The notes under the pieces are model-generated. The model was not told where the DNA came from. It searched no databases and saw only the letters and a list, made by a program, of their open reading frames with translations. A stretch of 64,000 nt of DNA from Terfezia claveryi (taxonomy: Eukaryota > Ascomycota > Pezizomycetes > Pezizales > Pezizaceae): the NCBI GenBank assembly GCA_015179025.1, contig WHUX01000225.1:18950-82949 (forward strand), read 5' to 3'. The position numbers and the translations under genes are program-made. The stretch's first letter is position 1. Each line of letters opens with the position of its first letter. This document shows, one piece after another, positions 32,461 to 44,395 of the stretch.

Positions 32461-33239
32461 AGAACTATCTCGAATTGGTTATTAAAGATGACATGAAGCA
32501 ACCGCTCATAGTGGCATTGAAAAAACAATGAAATATCTTACTGACCGATATGATTACCAGTCCTTTGCAGAACCAATTAAGGACTATATCAGAAGTTGTG
32601 ATACTTGTTAATAGACAAAGTATTCCAACAAGGCGCCACTTAGACTCATAACCTATTACATGTACTAAGTAGGCTATGGACTGATATATCGATAGATTTT
32701 CTTAAGTTAGTACCTGTGGTTACTAAGTGTTTAATTTTATACCTGAATATCCCTGTTGAAGAAGATTATATAGTTTGTATTTCATGACTTTGGACGATTG
32801 TCAATAGACAATCAGGATTCAAGTTTCTTATTCCTGTCTAAGATAATTTCATAGCAGAATAATGTAGTACTACTTTTGATACTTATATAGTCCCGACTAT
32901 GGGATACCCTTTTTGTATTGTTTTTGACCACGACACTCTTTTTATATCAACGCACTTTCAAGATTGGGTATTATCATGGGATATACTCTATAACATTTAT
33001 AGAATTGATACTTACTAGTAATATTCTGTATATGGTATGTAGTCAACAGCCTCCTAATTTATAGTAGGATCCTATACTGAAATATTTTCCCAATTTGTAT
33101 ATAAGGATAACTTCTTAAATAGATTCAGGATAGTTAGTAGATTGTAGATAAATGATTGTTTTTCTATTTTTGAATAATACTTTTGTAATATAAAGTAACA
33201 GCCTTTTATTATATACAAAAATCCTAGTGCCTATATCAT
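32461..33239 (+). pseudogene. pol: D1 integrase, truncated by D2
   Basis: The HHCC region is visible as HSGIEKTMKYLTDRY and RSCDTC near 32510-32610. The core follows with IDFL near 32692, a long insertion with WTIVNRQSGFKFLIPV near 32793-32840, and IVPTMGYPFCIVFDHDTLF near 32886-32943 with the second Asp. Sequence loses similarity towards 33180 and is cut at D2. The chromodomain expected after it should lie beyond the right end of the window. Confidence 0.7.
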
Positions 33240-33951
33240 TATAATAAATAGTACTAAACAGTATTCATTCCATACTATTCATACAATCTATATCTATAGG
33301 TACGGACGTTTGTATATTTCAGTTCTACTGAAGTAAGACCTCAGAAGAGTAGGGAGATTACTATGTAGGACATTCCCAGAGGGAACAGTAATTAACTGGT
33401 ATAATCTATTTTATATGATTTATACTATCTAAGCTATATAATCTTAATCTGATTAGTATATAGGCTTGCTTGTTACTGTGTGTTTGTCTGCTTCTTATTG
33501 TGGATTTCAAAGGGAATCTAGTGGCCTATTTATACTTCTCTAAGATCTAATGACTAAGAAAATAAATACAATAAAGGGTGGCATATCAGAAGGTAGTATA
33601 CTATACAAAGGAAGTTATGTGGCTATAGTAATAAGTTACATACTCTAAACAATAGTCATGTGGCCATAGTAATAAGTTACACACTCTAAATAATAGTCAT
33701 ATGGCCATAGTAATAAGTTACATGCCTTAGACAAAGGTTATGCAGCTATAATAAGGGTGTGCTCATATAGCAAGTTCTATGGAATTTCCCATAGCAAATT
33801 CCACATGCTATAGATACTTATAAAGTAGTATAAAATAGTAGAAGGCTAGTCCTTTGACTAAGAGGCTTAGTTATATAATATAGTAGTAATATAGGAAATA
33901 CAAAAGTATATAATCAATTATAGGGGCAATAAAACAACATTCTTTATTATA
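33240..33951 (-). repeat. 3' LTR of D2
   Basis: 712 bp, reverse complement of the D1 LTR. Four copies of the unit with a GTCATGTGGCCATAG-like core lie at 33615-33750. On the minus strand the LTR begins TATAATAAAG, mutated from TGTAAT, and is preceded by an AGAGAAG purine stretch. Confidence 0.88.
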
Positions 33952-34440
33952 CTTCTCTAAATAGAAGGATTTCCTATCCTTACTTCTCTCACTCTGCTAA
34001 ATTGGTTTTTATACATCCTAAAATTTAATGTATTATTAATATATCAGCATTAATATAAATATCCTTAGTATTTCCTTAACTCATAATTCTATCTCATTCT
34101 TATTGGATGAGAGCTCAAGTCTCATCTCTAGTTTGTTGTCCTTGTTTTCTTTGATATCTCTTGAATGTATTTTCCATACTTCTAGTCATCCAGAAGTCTT
34201 AGAGAATTTCAGTACTGATATCTTTAGTATTTATCTAGAAATTATATTTAGGAGAGTATTTGAGCCATCTGACCTTATATTGTCTTTTTCTGGTTTGAGG
34301 AGCTATTCTAAATTCTAATACCTTTTCAACTTCATAATGATTATCTTGAATTGGTCCTGGTTCTTGAGTTTATCTATAAGGGAACTAAGTAGGATTATTT
34401 TTATAGTAGAGTTTGAGTTTACTAATATAAAAAGTATTAT
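33952..34440 (-). pseudogene. pol: D2 chromodomain and pol C-terminus
   Basis: On the minus strand RQYKVRWLKYSPKYN then INTKDISTEIL and DFW (about 34150-34300) read as a chromodomain: the VRW block and the following acidic/aromatic helix are clear. TAG codons replace what are probably Trp and Gln. A basic tail (RYQRKQGQQTRDE) follows before the LTR. This is the only visible chromodomain of the D family in the window. Confidence 0.65.
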
Positions 34441-36695
34441 ATATAAGATAGAGGTCAGATTGACTAGATAGGTTTAGGCTATAATTATTACATTTTTGAT
34501 TACTAGAAATAATAGGAAATGGACCTAGCTATTTTGGTTTGAGTTTAGATAAGATATTTGATAAGTTGATATTTTCTGAGGAAAGTATAACCTATTGTCC
34601 GACTGAAAATTTGGCTATATTAGGTAGTCATTTATTCACTTAAGATACTTGAGTCTTCTTAATGTCATATAGATTTTTAAATATTATCTCATGATGTTCA
34701 TTTGCTAGTACATATACATTAATGAGGTATGGAAGTATCAATATACTAAAATGTGCATTAAATCTAAATAGTATGGAAAAGGTGCTATTCTATTTAGTAG
34801 CATTATACTTAGAGTTACATTTCAACTATATCTTTGGTAGTTTCTATAGCCAATCAAATTCTTTAATTTTACAGGCTCTTGCTACTTGCAGAATTTCTTT
34901 GTTTATAATATCTGATTGTCCATCTACATATGGATGATATATGGTAGACAATTCCAACTTAATTCCTTTATTTCTAGCCTAATCTTGAAAATGCATTGAT
35001 ATAAAAAGAGTGTCATAATTAAAAACAATACAAAAAGGGTATCTCATAGTCGGGACTATATGAGTATCAAAAGTAGTAGGATATTGTTCTACTATGAAAT
35101 TATTTGAGATAGAAATAAGAAACTTGAATCCTGATTGTCTATCAATAATTATTCAAAGTCATGAAATACAAACTATATAATCTTCTTTAATAGGAATATT
35201 CAAGTACAAAATTAAACACTTAGTAAACACAGGTGCTAACTTAAGAAAATCTATCGATATATCTGTCTATAGCCTACTTGGTACATGTAATAGAATTACA
35301 AGTCTAAGTGGTACCTTGTTGGAATACTTTGTCTGTTTACAAGTATTACAACTTCTGATATAGTCCTTAGTTAGTTCTGTAAAGGACTGGCAATCATATC
35401 AGTTAGTAAGATATTTTATTGTTTTTTCAATACTACTATAAGTAGTTGCTACATATGCATCTTTAATAACTAATTCGAGATAGTTCTTACCTTTAATATT
35501 AAAGGTAGAGGGCAAGACTAATCTTTATTGTCTTTATCAGTTCTTGATATACGAAAATCTATCTTTTCTCCTATAATCTTTACTATTTATAAAGGTATTA
35601 TAGTAGTTCTTCCAGATAGGACATACTCTTATATATGATTAATATATAGCTTTCATACCTGTACCTTGATCTAGTCAATGTGTAATGAAGTAGTCCTTAT
35701 CATCTACCTATCTATCACTAATATGTTTCTCTTCAATGAGCTTGTTAAGAGTCAGTTTGATTCTTTGATTGAAGTTATTGTTAGTATGTTTCTTCTCCTT
35801 CTCTATAGAAGTATTATGTCTTAAGAACTTATAGAAATTACAATGCTGTCTAGAAGTCTTGATGTCTTGAATAAAGGAGGGTACTAGGTCTTTGTCAATA
35901 GCTACTTACTTTTAGGAATGAGTAGTAATAGTGGCAGTATTGATTGGAATAGTGTTGCTGCTGCTAGTAGTTGTAGCTGGTTGTTAAGGTGCATTCTATA
36001 GTTGTTGAGAGGTAACAGGAGTATCCTTGATCTCTTGTTCTATTTGTTGGTTGCTCATTCATTCGGTAGGGTTACTAAACTGAATACTGGGTTAGAGAAA
36101 GGGGTATGTCGGCTTGTTAGTATTCCATCTCTTTGCCTATTCCTTAATTTTATAGATAGCTTCTTCCCAGCTAAGAGCTTGTAGAGGTAGATATGCTAGT
36201 ATTTGTTGTACTGGTGCTAGTTCCTTTCGAGACTCATTTGCAGATATAAGATATACAATATGAGTCATAAGGAATTCCTTCTCCTTCTTAAGAACTAAGG
36301 CTAACAGGTTATAGTTTAAACTGCCATGTCCATAATAGTTGTAGATTGTACATATTTCAATAGTGAACATGTAGTTGTTTATGGCATGGGAACTGCCATA
36401 AGTTGGACAGTAGAAATCTTGACAAAAGGACCAATACATCCTTTTGTGTTGTTGCTAGTTGCTATAAGTTAGGTCAATAGCAATTTTCTTTACTTCTTCA
36501 GGAGTGAGGGTATTTTATTAAATGTTTTTAGAAGAGGAAGGCCTATATCTTAGTCCAAGAACTGTTAAAGGTTTGTTCTTGTTTATATTGGATAAATGAT
36601 CATACCTGTTGAAAACTTCTTCTGGTATAGTAGATAGAGTCTCATCGTCTGAAAACTCTTCTTCCTTTATCATATCATATTTACTTTTTTCATTC
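34441..36695 (-). pseudogene. pol: D2 integrase and extra spacer
   Basis: Minus-strand reading shows the integrase core around 34950-35270 (TMRYPFCIVF block near 35030) and the HHCC region near 35330-35420. Upstream of it the spacer matches D1: CNFYK..HN cluster near 35830-35860 and the WSFCQDFY block at 36400-36439. All frames are heavily interrupted. It confirms that the long spacer is a family trait. Confidence 0.65.
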
Positions 36696-38960
36696 TAGAT
36701 GCCTTCAAAGTATAGACAGAAGATATAGTGTCCAAGTTTTTTAGCTCTTCCACAATATTTATTTAAGTCACAATCGATATGCTTGAAGTTAATAGCTCCA
36801 TGAGAAACTATATTGTTCTGAGTAGAGGTTTCTGGTAAATGGAAAGTTCTTAATACATTGGTAGAGAAATTATGGTTATAGGTATAGTTAGAAGGATTAA
36901 TGCTATTGGAAATATAATCATCCTTAGTAGTAGGAGTGTCTAAGTATTTATGCTTTCTTGATAGAGTATCTGCTATTAAATTTTCCTTTTCTGTAGTGTG
37001 CTGAATATCTGTATCAAATTTCATTAGGTAATCTTACCATTGCCTCAATTTCTGACTTATAGATATTTGTGTACTATAGAAGGTTACTAATAGTATATGG
37101 TCAGTAAGGATAGTAAACTTGTGACCTCTTAATTGTACTTTAAAAAATTTCAATGAGTCAATAATTATTAATAATTCCTTTTGAAAGGTAAGATAATTGA
37201 GTTGGGCTGGATTAAATTTTCTAGAGTGGAAGCATGATAGTCTGATATATGTTAACAGTTCTTAACCTATCCATGATCCTAGTTCTATATCACTAGTATC
37301 ATAGACTAAATATTTAGGTTCAGAAGATTTATTATTTTAGGGTTTTAAAACATGTAGGGAATTTACAAGTTCCTTAAGTTTTTTAAACACTATATTATAA
37401 GTATCTGTCCATTCCTATTTCTTTATTTCTTCTTGCAGTTCTGACAAGGTGCTTGTATACAATGCCAAATCAGGAATAAATCTACTGAGATAATTAATAA
37501 TTCCAAAGAATCCTCCAAGATCCTTTTTTCTTGTAGGAGTTGGAAATGTTAATATAGTAGTCCTCTTTTTAGGTCTACATATAATTTATCTGATATCAAA
37601 ACATGTCCTAAAATTTCTAATCTTAGAATAAAGAACTAGTATTTACTTTCTTTGAGATAGAATTTCTCATCCTATAGATGTTGAAGTACTTTCTTCAGTA
37701 ATTCTATATGTTCTTCATATGTTTTGTAGAATATATTAATATCATCAATATAGATGATTAAATTTTTATAGACTATATTCTTAAAAATTTCATGTATAAT
37801 GCAAACCATAGTAGCTGGTACATTACAATCCTCTTATTGCATAACTCTATTTTTAAAATATCCTATATAATATAAAAAAGTAGAGTGTTACTCAGATTCT
37901 TTATTATTCTTAATATTAAAAAATCTATCTGCTAGGTCTAACTTAGTCTAAATAGGATTCTCTGCTACTAGTTCAATTGCATCATTAATATCTGGTAATG
38001 GAGTATAGTCTGGTTTGATAGCTAAATTGTAGTCTCGACAGTCATTAATGTATCTGACTTCTTCTAGTTTATCTTATTTAGGGATAGTAAACATAACTAC
38101 AGTATTTATGTTATTTTCTACTCTATATATGTGACCTGATACTTCTTCTTCGACTAATTTGTCATGGATATATTGTCGAAATCGATGTCTTGAAGGCTAC
38201 TATTTTAGTATCCAAGTAGCTCTGGCTTTTGGTTTGATAAAGTAATTAATCTTTCTTAGTGGTGGCAATTCCTATAGAATTGTCTTGGGGAATAATAAAG
38301 AAAACTCCATTATAGGGTTGAATTGTTTCTGTACTATAGAAACAGCTGTCATGAGTTCTCTTTCTGAATTGGTATCTTCTACGTTACTAATATTTTCTCA
38401 ATTATCTAGTTCACTATAATCTATAACTAATTTATAGTTAACCTATGTATATACTAATCTTATACTATTTGCTATAGTCTAGATCCTTCTATACACTTAG
38501 CTAGAATTGAAAAATATTTTCTAGTTAGATAGTGACTAGTTCCTGATAGGCAGGAATTATTACTTGTACTTTGCTGAGAGCAAGTTCTACTAGTATTATG
38601 TCTCATCTAGTCAAATAAGCTACATAGAACATTTGTTCTCCTACATAACCTATCCAATCAAGTTTGATAGTATAAGCTTTGTCTATCATTCCTTTTGAGC
38701 CTTTAATTGCTATACTTAATGATTTTTTCTCTATACTTCTAGTTAGTATTTTGTATAGGTGTACAAATTAAGAATTAATTAAGTCTCCTCCTTTTATTTA
38801 GAGATTAATTAAAGCTAGTATGGGGTGTTCGTTAGCTTTAATAAATACCTTGCTAAAATCTGATACTTATCTTGACAAGGGTTATTCCTTAATTTTATCC
38901 TTATTATTTTTGTTCTTGGTAGCTATTGATATAGCTAAATCTTATATGACTATATACATG
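36696..38960 (-). pseudogene. pol: D2 RNase H, reverse transcriptase and protease
   Basis: Minus-strand blocks match D1 in order: FDTDIQHTTEKENLIADTLSRK at 36960-37024 (end of RNase H), RFIPDLALY near 37465, the reverse transcriptase with a YIDD-like motif near 37745-37760, and a protease remnant near 38550-38860. TAG/TAA codons are frequent. Dead copy. Confidence 0.7.
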
Positions 38961-40005
38961 AGTACTTTATTTTATCATTTCCTATAATCCTTGTAGGAGT
39001 ATATAGGATTCCAAAACCATAGACATTTCTTGTCTCTAATTAATTGCATCTTTATCTTCTGATCCAAATTTTTTGTAATAGTGTCCTAATCTGAGTTCTT
39101 ACAGTTTTCTGTATTGGCTTTGGTACTGGGATTGCTGCTAGAATTAAATCCTGTTTTTTGTCATTGATTCTAGTCCCTACATGAACTATAACTCTAATTT
39201 TCATTTTAAGAGTGTTGTCATCGAGATGTATTTAGTATAGGTAGTAGAGCAATATCTTTCTTTGAAGCTTCATATGATTCTACTTGATACACAAGCTGAT
39301 CATATAACTATTTTTCTTTAATTAAAGGAATTAATGTAGCTGATATATATAGCAGTAGGTAATTAAGAAACTTTCTTCTTTTTACTTCCTGTGATATTGA
39401 TTGTTTACCATCTTTGTCCATTAATTTGATTTGCATTTCAGTAAGCTAGTTGGTAAACTATTTAATTCCCATATAATATCTGTTCTTATATAGTGTAGCT
39501 GTTTTCCATCATTTCCATGAAATGTTTTTACTAGTGGAGAGAATTAGAAAATCCCTTAGTACTAGTATAAATCTAAAGAATATCATATTCTTTTCTTTCT
39601 TTCTTAGGAATTTATTATAAGTAGTAAGCGCACTTCCTTCTATTTTGAATCTAACAATTTCCAAAGCTGAAGCACCTTCCAAATCTATTTCTTTAATAAC
39701 CAACTAATATTATATTGCTATGGCTCAAGAGTCAAAATATTTTAAGTCTTGCCATTTTTTGTCTTCTCCTCTTATTTTTTCTGGTAGATTAATCTTAATT
39801 CCTTTTAAAGCATTAGTTGATTTATGGTTACTCATTGTAACCATTCCCATTATAGATTTCTATTGCTAGTGTTCAACTGATATTCCTCATTTAGGTTTTC
39901 TTTTTAAGGTTTAATTTATAACTGACAATGCCTTATCAGAGTCTAAGCTATTACCTCTACTATCATCAGGGTCTTATCCTCCTTCTTACATTTTCTACTT
40001 CTATT
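38961..40005 (-). pseudogene. gag: D2 gag, C-terminal part
   Basis: Minus-strand gag: knuckle remnant near 38990-39030 and the region KEIDLEGASALEIVRFKIEGSA with FFRFILVLRDFLI at 39509-39703, matching D1 28256-28410. The gag N-terminus is beyond the insertion of C at 40006. Confidence 0.7.
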
Positions 40006-40528
40006 TGTCATAACTGTATTCTTAGTCTTGATTTGATACTCGAACAGGCTTGTTCGGGTATCATGCTGTTTTGACACTTGAATAGGCTTGTTCGGGTGTC
40101 ATTGATGGGTTATCGTTACCTTGCTTGGCTTCCGAGATAAGGGATCTTGGAAAGCTTATTCCTTCCGTTGCCCTAGCCTGGAATTATATATATATAGCTT
40201 CTGTCCCTCGTACTGTCATTGGATCCCTATCCAATGTCTTGTATATCTAATACAGGACCTTGCCTCTCCCAGTGCTTGTGCATCTCCCTTGTGCACCCCC
40301 TTATCTCGTAAACAGCTCTGCAGCACAGCTGCCTCCCTTCAACACACGTAGCAACTGCCTTCGTGTATCTTGTGTCTCTTGCCCTCTATCTCTCTCACCC
40401 TCACCCTTGCCCCCGTCCTAGCCTTTTCCCCTAGTCACACACATAGTATTCCTACGTGAGTGTCACCCTAGCCTTGCCCTTGCTCCAGCGTACCCCTTGG
40501 TCGCCTTGTCCCCAGAGCCATCATTATA
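40006..40528 (+). repeat. 5' LTR of element C
   Basis: Begins TGTCATAACTG and ends CATTATA (CA mutated). Two copies of the 30-nt palindrome also found in element A LTRs are at 40034-40063 and 40072-40101. A TATATATATA box is at about 40186-40196. From about 40110 onward it resembles the LTRs of E and F. Confidence 0.88.
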
Positions 40529-40564
40529 CTACATTAGATCTTCTCGACCAACTGGTATACTGTC

Positions 40565-41734
40565 ATGTCCGGAACCCCTTCACCCGCTATCAGGTTTCAA
40601 ACCTGGAGGAGCTCTCCCATACCCTCAGGCTTGAACGAGTTGAATGCCTACTGTCGAGAAATTATCAACATCTTCGAAGCCATGGATACCATCAGGGCCG
40701 AACTCAGCAACAGCCTGGCCATGGCTGAACGAAAATTGAGATCTGCTGACGAAGAGATCACGGTCCTCCAGACCGATCTCGACCATGTGAACCTTGCCCT
40801 AGCTATCAAAAGGACCACGGTCCAAAACCTCAGCTAGGCCCTAGCAAACCTGGCAATACTAACAACAACAGCAGCCAGTAACAACAAGACCGAAAGCATC
40901 CCGACTCCCCCCAAGTTCAATGGGGATTGGGTTCACCTACGAGCCTGGAAAAATGATGTCAATCTCAAGCTGAACAGGGATTCTGCCAGGTTTCCGTCAG
41001 AACAACATCGACTGGTATACGTTTTCGCCTTGCTGGAGGAGAAAGCTTATGATCAGATCCAGCCATATGTCCTCAAAACCAGGATCAAGCTTGATGATAT
41101 CTCAGCTCTTTTCACAATCCTGGATAGGGCATTCGGGGACCCCGATGCCATTGGCACTGCCAGTAGCGCCCTCTGAGCCCTCAGGTAGAAAAACACTGAT
41201 CTGTCCACTTATGTGGCAGAATTCTCGAGACTGGCAGCAGAGGTCCGATGGAATGACCAGTCCAAACTGGAGCAATTCCAGGAAGGGCTAAATGACGAAA
41301 TCCAGCAGGCCATGGTCAACCTCCCGGAAGCCAAAACCCTTGATGAATTGATTGACTAGGCTTCCCAGGTGGAACAGCAGATGTTCTGGCTCCGCAACCA
41401 CCCCACGTTCAGGTCAGCACCCCATCTCCCACAACCCCAGCCTCAGCAACACCATGCCACCAAAATAGCTCAGGCCCCTGCCAATAAACTAGCACATCCA
41501 TTATTGGTGGCAGGAGGGCCCACCACTATGGACCTATCATCGGGAAGGCCTCGACTAACCCAGGAGGAAAGGGACCACCACCACACTAATAGGTTGTGCA
41601 TTGCGTGTTGAAAAGGGGACTACTTTGTTGCGGCATGTCCCCTCTGACAAAACCACTCCCTGGCCACTCATACTATCTCGGAAGCCTGGATTGAGGAGAT
41701 TGATGAGACGGGAAAAGCTCTGTCCCTTGCCTAG
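40565..41734 (+). pseudogene. gag: Element C gag
   Basis: Starts MSGTPSPAIRFQTW at 40565. It keeps the coiled coil (SADEEITVLQTDLDH), the gag domain (PPKFNGDWVHLRAWKN, FALLEEKAYDQIQPYV, FTILDRAFGDPDAIGT) and CIAC..GDYFVAACPL at the knuckle, where a TGA replaces a Gly codon. Further stops are TAG after QNLS, TGA and TAG in the RALRALRQ block and TAG before ASQVEQ. It ends ..GKALSLA at TAG 41732-41734 as in F. F and C gag are close relatives; C is the more decayed. Confidence 0.87.
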
Positions 41735-41755
41735 TCACTGACACTAGCAAGGGAC
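41710..41755 (+). promoter_or_regulatory. -1 frameshift signal at the gag-pol junction of C
   Basis: Heptamer GGGAAAA at 41710-41716 in phase as G GGA AAA, spacer GCTCT at 41717-41721, stem-loop 41722-41755 with arms GTCCCTTGC / GCAAGGGAC. The gag TAG is inside the stem. Preserved although the surrounding genes are full of stops. Confidence 0.82.
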
Positions 41756-43401
41756 CTGCTCTATGCCATTTGTCTTTGTCTGCATTTTCTGTTTTTTCTA
41801 CTGTTGACGAATCTTGCTTGTTCAGCGAGCATTTTGTTGTATCTATCTCCCTCAGAATCAATGATAGAATAATCAATACGTTAGCAATTATAGATTGCGG
41901 AGGTTCAGGAATTGCATTCATTGACCAAGCCTTTGTCAGTAAATTTTCTATACTCACATTCAAGCTCAAAACCCCTCGTGTCCTGAATATCATTGACGGT
42001 CGACCCAACTCCTCTGGAGATATTACCGATATTGCGTGCTTGTCTGCCCTGGTGGGGGATCACTCCGAGGCCAACCTCTTCATGTTCGTCACTAAGCTAA
42101 AATACCCAATTGTCCTCAGAATCCTCTGGCTCAGAATGTACGATGTATCGGTCAGCTTTGGCTCATACACCCTGTAGTTCAATAGCCAGTATTGCCAAAA
42201 ACACTGCAGAAATCCAAAAGCCATGGTTACTGGGCTGTGTGCCTTGCCACCCCCGATAACCCACCCAACCCAGGTGGTACTTCGGCATACGCACATCGAT
42301 GTCAATCCCCCTGATTCCCCCGCTTCCACCCCTGTACCTACTGTTCCCCCTGTTTCTCCAATTCCCCCAATTCCCCCTATTGTACCACCTCCAAAACCTC
42401 TGAATGTTAGCTTTATCAGAGCAGGGGCTTTCGCTTACCTCACTAGGAGGCACAAGCTGAAGGCTCATGCCCTGTCTATACATGAGGTAAACCTGGAGAT
42501 TAACAAGATGAGGTCTAAGGAGGAGTGGAAGTCCATGGTCCTAGGCGAATACCACGAATTCATTGACCTATTCTCGGAGAAGGCTGTAGAAAAGCTCGTA
42601 CCCCACCAGCCATATGACCACACTATTCCGCTGATAGAGGGTAAGACCCCCCCCCTATGGGCCCCTCTATGGAATGTCCTAGTTAGAGCTGGAAGCTTTG
42701 AAGAAATACTTGGAAGAAAACCTCAACAAGAGCTTCATTCGCCATAGCTCCTTACCAGTAGATGCTCCAGTGCTGTTCATAAAGAAATCGGATGGCTCTC
42801 TCTAGTTGTGTATCGATTACCGGGGCCTAAACGAGATAACGGTCAAAAACAGGTACCCCCTACCTCTAATCCAGGAGACATTAGCCAGGCTTTCCAAGGC
42901 AAAATAGTTCACTAAATTGGACTTGCGAGGGGCATACAACCTGGTATGGATCGCCGAAGGGGAGGAGTGGAAAACGGCCTTCTGGACACATTACGGCCAC
43001 TTCGAGTACAACGTCATGCCCTTTGGCCTAACCAACGCCCCTGCCTCCTTCCAGCACTTCATCAATAACACCTTACGGGACTTTCTGGATGTGTTCTACA
43101 TGGCCTACCTCAATGATATCTTGATTTATTCAGATACCCTAGTGGAGCACAAGATTCATGTCCGGCAGGTATTGGAGAAGCTGGAGCAAGCTGGGTTGTA
43201 CCTCAAGCCCGAGAAATACCAATTCCATGTGCAGGAGGTTAAGTATCTAGGGTTGATCATCACCACGGAAGGTATTAGAATGGACCCCACCAAGGTCACT
43301 GCCGTTCAGGAATGGGAAATCCCAGCAAATCTCAAGGATGTTCAGGCCTTCCTGGGATTCGCCAACTTCTACCGACGGTTCATTCTAGGATATTCCAAGA
43401 T
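41735..43401 (+). pseudogene. pol: Element C protease and reverse transcriptase, N-terminal part
   Basis: Protease: AIIDCGGSGIAFID near 41886-41925 (D-C-G), then LKYPIVLRILWLRMYDVS. A TAG at 42175-42177 precedes a Pro-rich linker (42300-42390). Reverse transcriptase: [17 protein letters not shown] near 42422, a shift near 42650, [35 protein letters not shown] near 43022, then AYLNDILIYSD, where the first catalytic Asp of YLDD has become Asn. The frame reaches [10 protein letters not shown] and is cut by FB; removing FB and one AT restores [12 protein letters not shown]. Confidence 0.87.
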
Positions 43402-43660
43402 CATCAGCAAAAAAAATATTCGCGTCATGTGTCTTCCTGTGCGTCGGACGCACAGGACGCATGGGACAGGAACTTACAATCAGGACGCCAAACGCTTGGT
43501 GCGCCAGCGTCGGGACGCAACACTCGTGCGCACCAGCGTCGGGATGCAACACTCGTGCGCACCAGCGCCCAGGACGCAACACAAGTGTGCTCCCACGCCT
43601 GGGACGCAACAGAAGCATGCTACCACTTCTTGGACGCAACATGAGACGGGCTGCTCGTCC
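43402..43660. repeat. FB left terminus and subterminal repeats
   Basis: After the inverted terminus the region is built from short GC-rich words: GGACGCA, GCGTCGG, ACGCTTGGTGCG (43492-43503) and four to five copies of a unit of 30-36 bp with GGACGCAACA (43505-43650). Such clusters are typical transposase-binding sites. They are similar in kind but not in order to the right side (46731-46978). Confidence 0.7.
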
Positions 43661-44395
43661 CCAACGCTATAGGTTCCACGTCTGGCGTTGCTGAACCAGG
43701 GCCCCAAATCGCTCTCTTCTACAATGCACACCCGCTCACCGCTTGCATCTACGACGCTCTAACATCAGCCAGCTACGTACCACTAATGCAGCCATTGAAT
43801 ATGCATGGAGCAGAAATATCCATTGTATTCACTAAAATTATATACACAGAGGTATTGAGCAATAGATATATATATAGAACATGCAATCGCTGCTTCAATC
43901 GCTTTAACACTCGCTCTAATACTCGCTCTAATACTCGCTCTAATACTCGATCCAATACTCGCTCTAATACTCGCTCTAATACTCGCTCTAATACTCGCTC
44001 TAATACTCGCTCTAATACTCGCTCTAATACTCGCTCTAATACTCGCCGTAATACTCGCTCCAATAGTCACTCTAATGCTAGCCGTAATGTGCTGGGATAG
44101 AGAGCGAAGGGAAAATGCACGGGAAGGGAGGTATATATACAGGAAAACGATAGTTGCCAAGGCCGACTGCTATGGCCGACAATTTAGACTTTCCGAGGAC
44201 AATGAGATAAGCGATAACAAGAGAAGTGGCATGACAGTGATCAATGGCGCTCAGCCCCCTTTCGCACGCGGGTGCCGTACTATTCAATGCCTGGCCTGGA
44301 AATAGTCATATTGGGCAATCGTAGTCGTGGTATTGCGATATGTGCGGAGTTCACGCTTTGTGATATGTTTCGTAGGAATTCATGCATTCGTGGGC
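43661..44395. repeat. FB left inverted arm
   Basis: Pairs in reverse with about 46061-46730. Shared blocks include GGTTCCACGTCTGGCGTTGC, CTACGACGCTCTAACATC and the region around TCATATTGGG and GTGCGGAGTTCACGC. No coding frame. It contains the 12-bp minisatellite. Confidence 0.8.
43906..44090. repeat. 12-bp minisatellite in the FB left arm
   Basis: About twelve tandem copies of ACTCGCTCTAAT with a few variants (CGATCC, CGCCGT). The inverted arm has the same array with fewer copies (46366-46500), so copy number has changed since the arms were made. Open frames across it are an effect of the 12-bp period. Confidence 0.9.

Larger units (their letters stand above)
25711..33239 (+). mobile_element. 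Ty3-type LTR retrotransposon D1, lacking its 3' end
   Basis: 5' LTR, leader, gag, protease, reverse transcriptase, RNase H, a long extra spacer and most of the integrase in the forward direction. The element is cut at 33239 by the reverse-oriented D2. Very AT-rich, with many TAG/TAA codons at former Gln and Trp positions. D2 (33240-40005) and D3 (from 55853) are the same family. Confidence 0.88.
33240..40005 (-). mobile_element. Ty3-type LTR retrotransposon D2, reverse, lacking its 5' end
   Basis: Reverse-oriented copy of the D family: 3' LTR 33240-33951, then chromodomain, integrase, spacer, RNase H, reverse transcriptase, protease and gag up to 40005, where element C is inserted. Together with D1 it forms an inverted pair with arms of about 6 kb. 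Confidence 0.87.

Noticed and set aside
43395..43410. A longer (6-8 bp) target duplication for FB, such as GATCAT / GATGAT
   Set aside because: The inverted termini account for these bases, and removing the element with one AT already restores the C reading frame; a 2-3 bp duplication is the simpler reading.
43773..44160. Repetitive proteins such as (NTRS)n, (ASIR)n and (RVLE)n over the 12-bp minisatellite
   Set aside because: A 12-bp period keeps all frames open; three different repeats on two strands from the same DNA show there is no coding signal.
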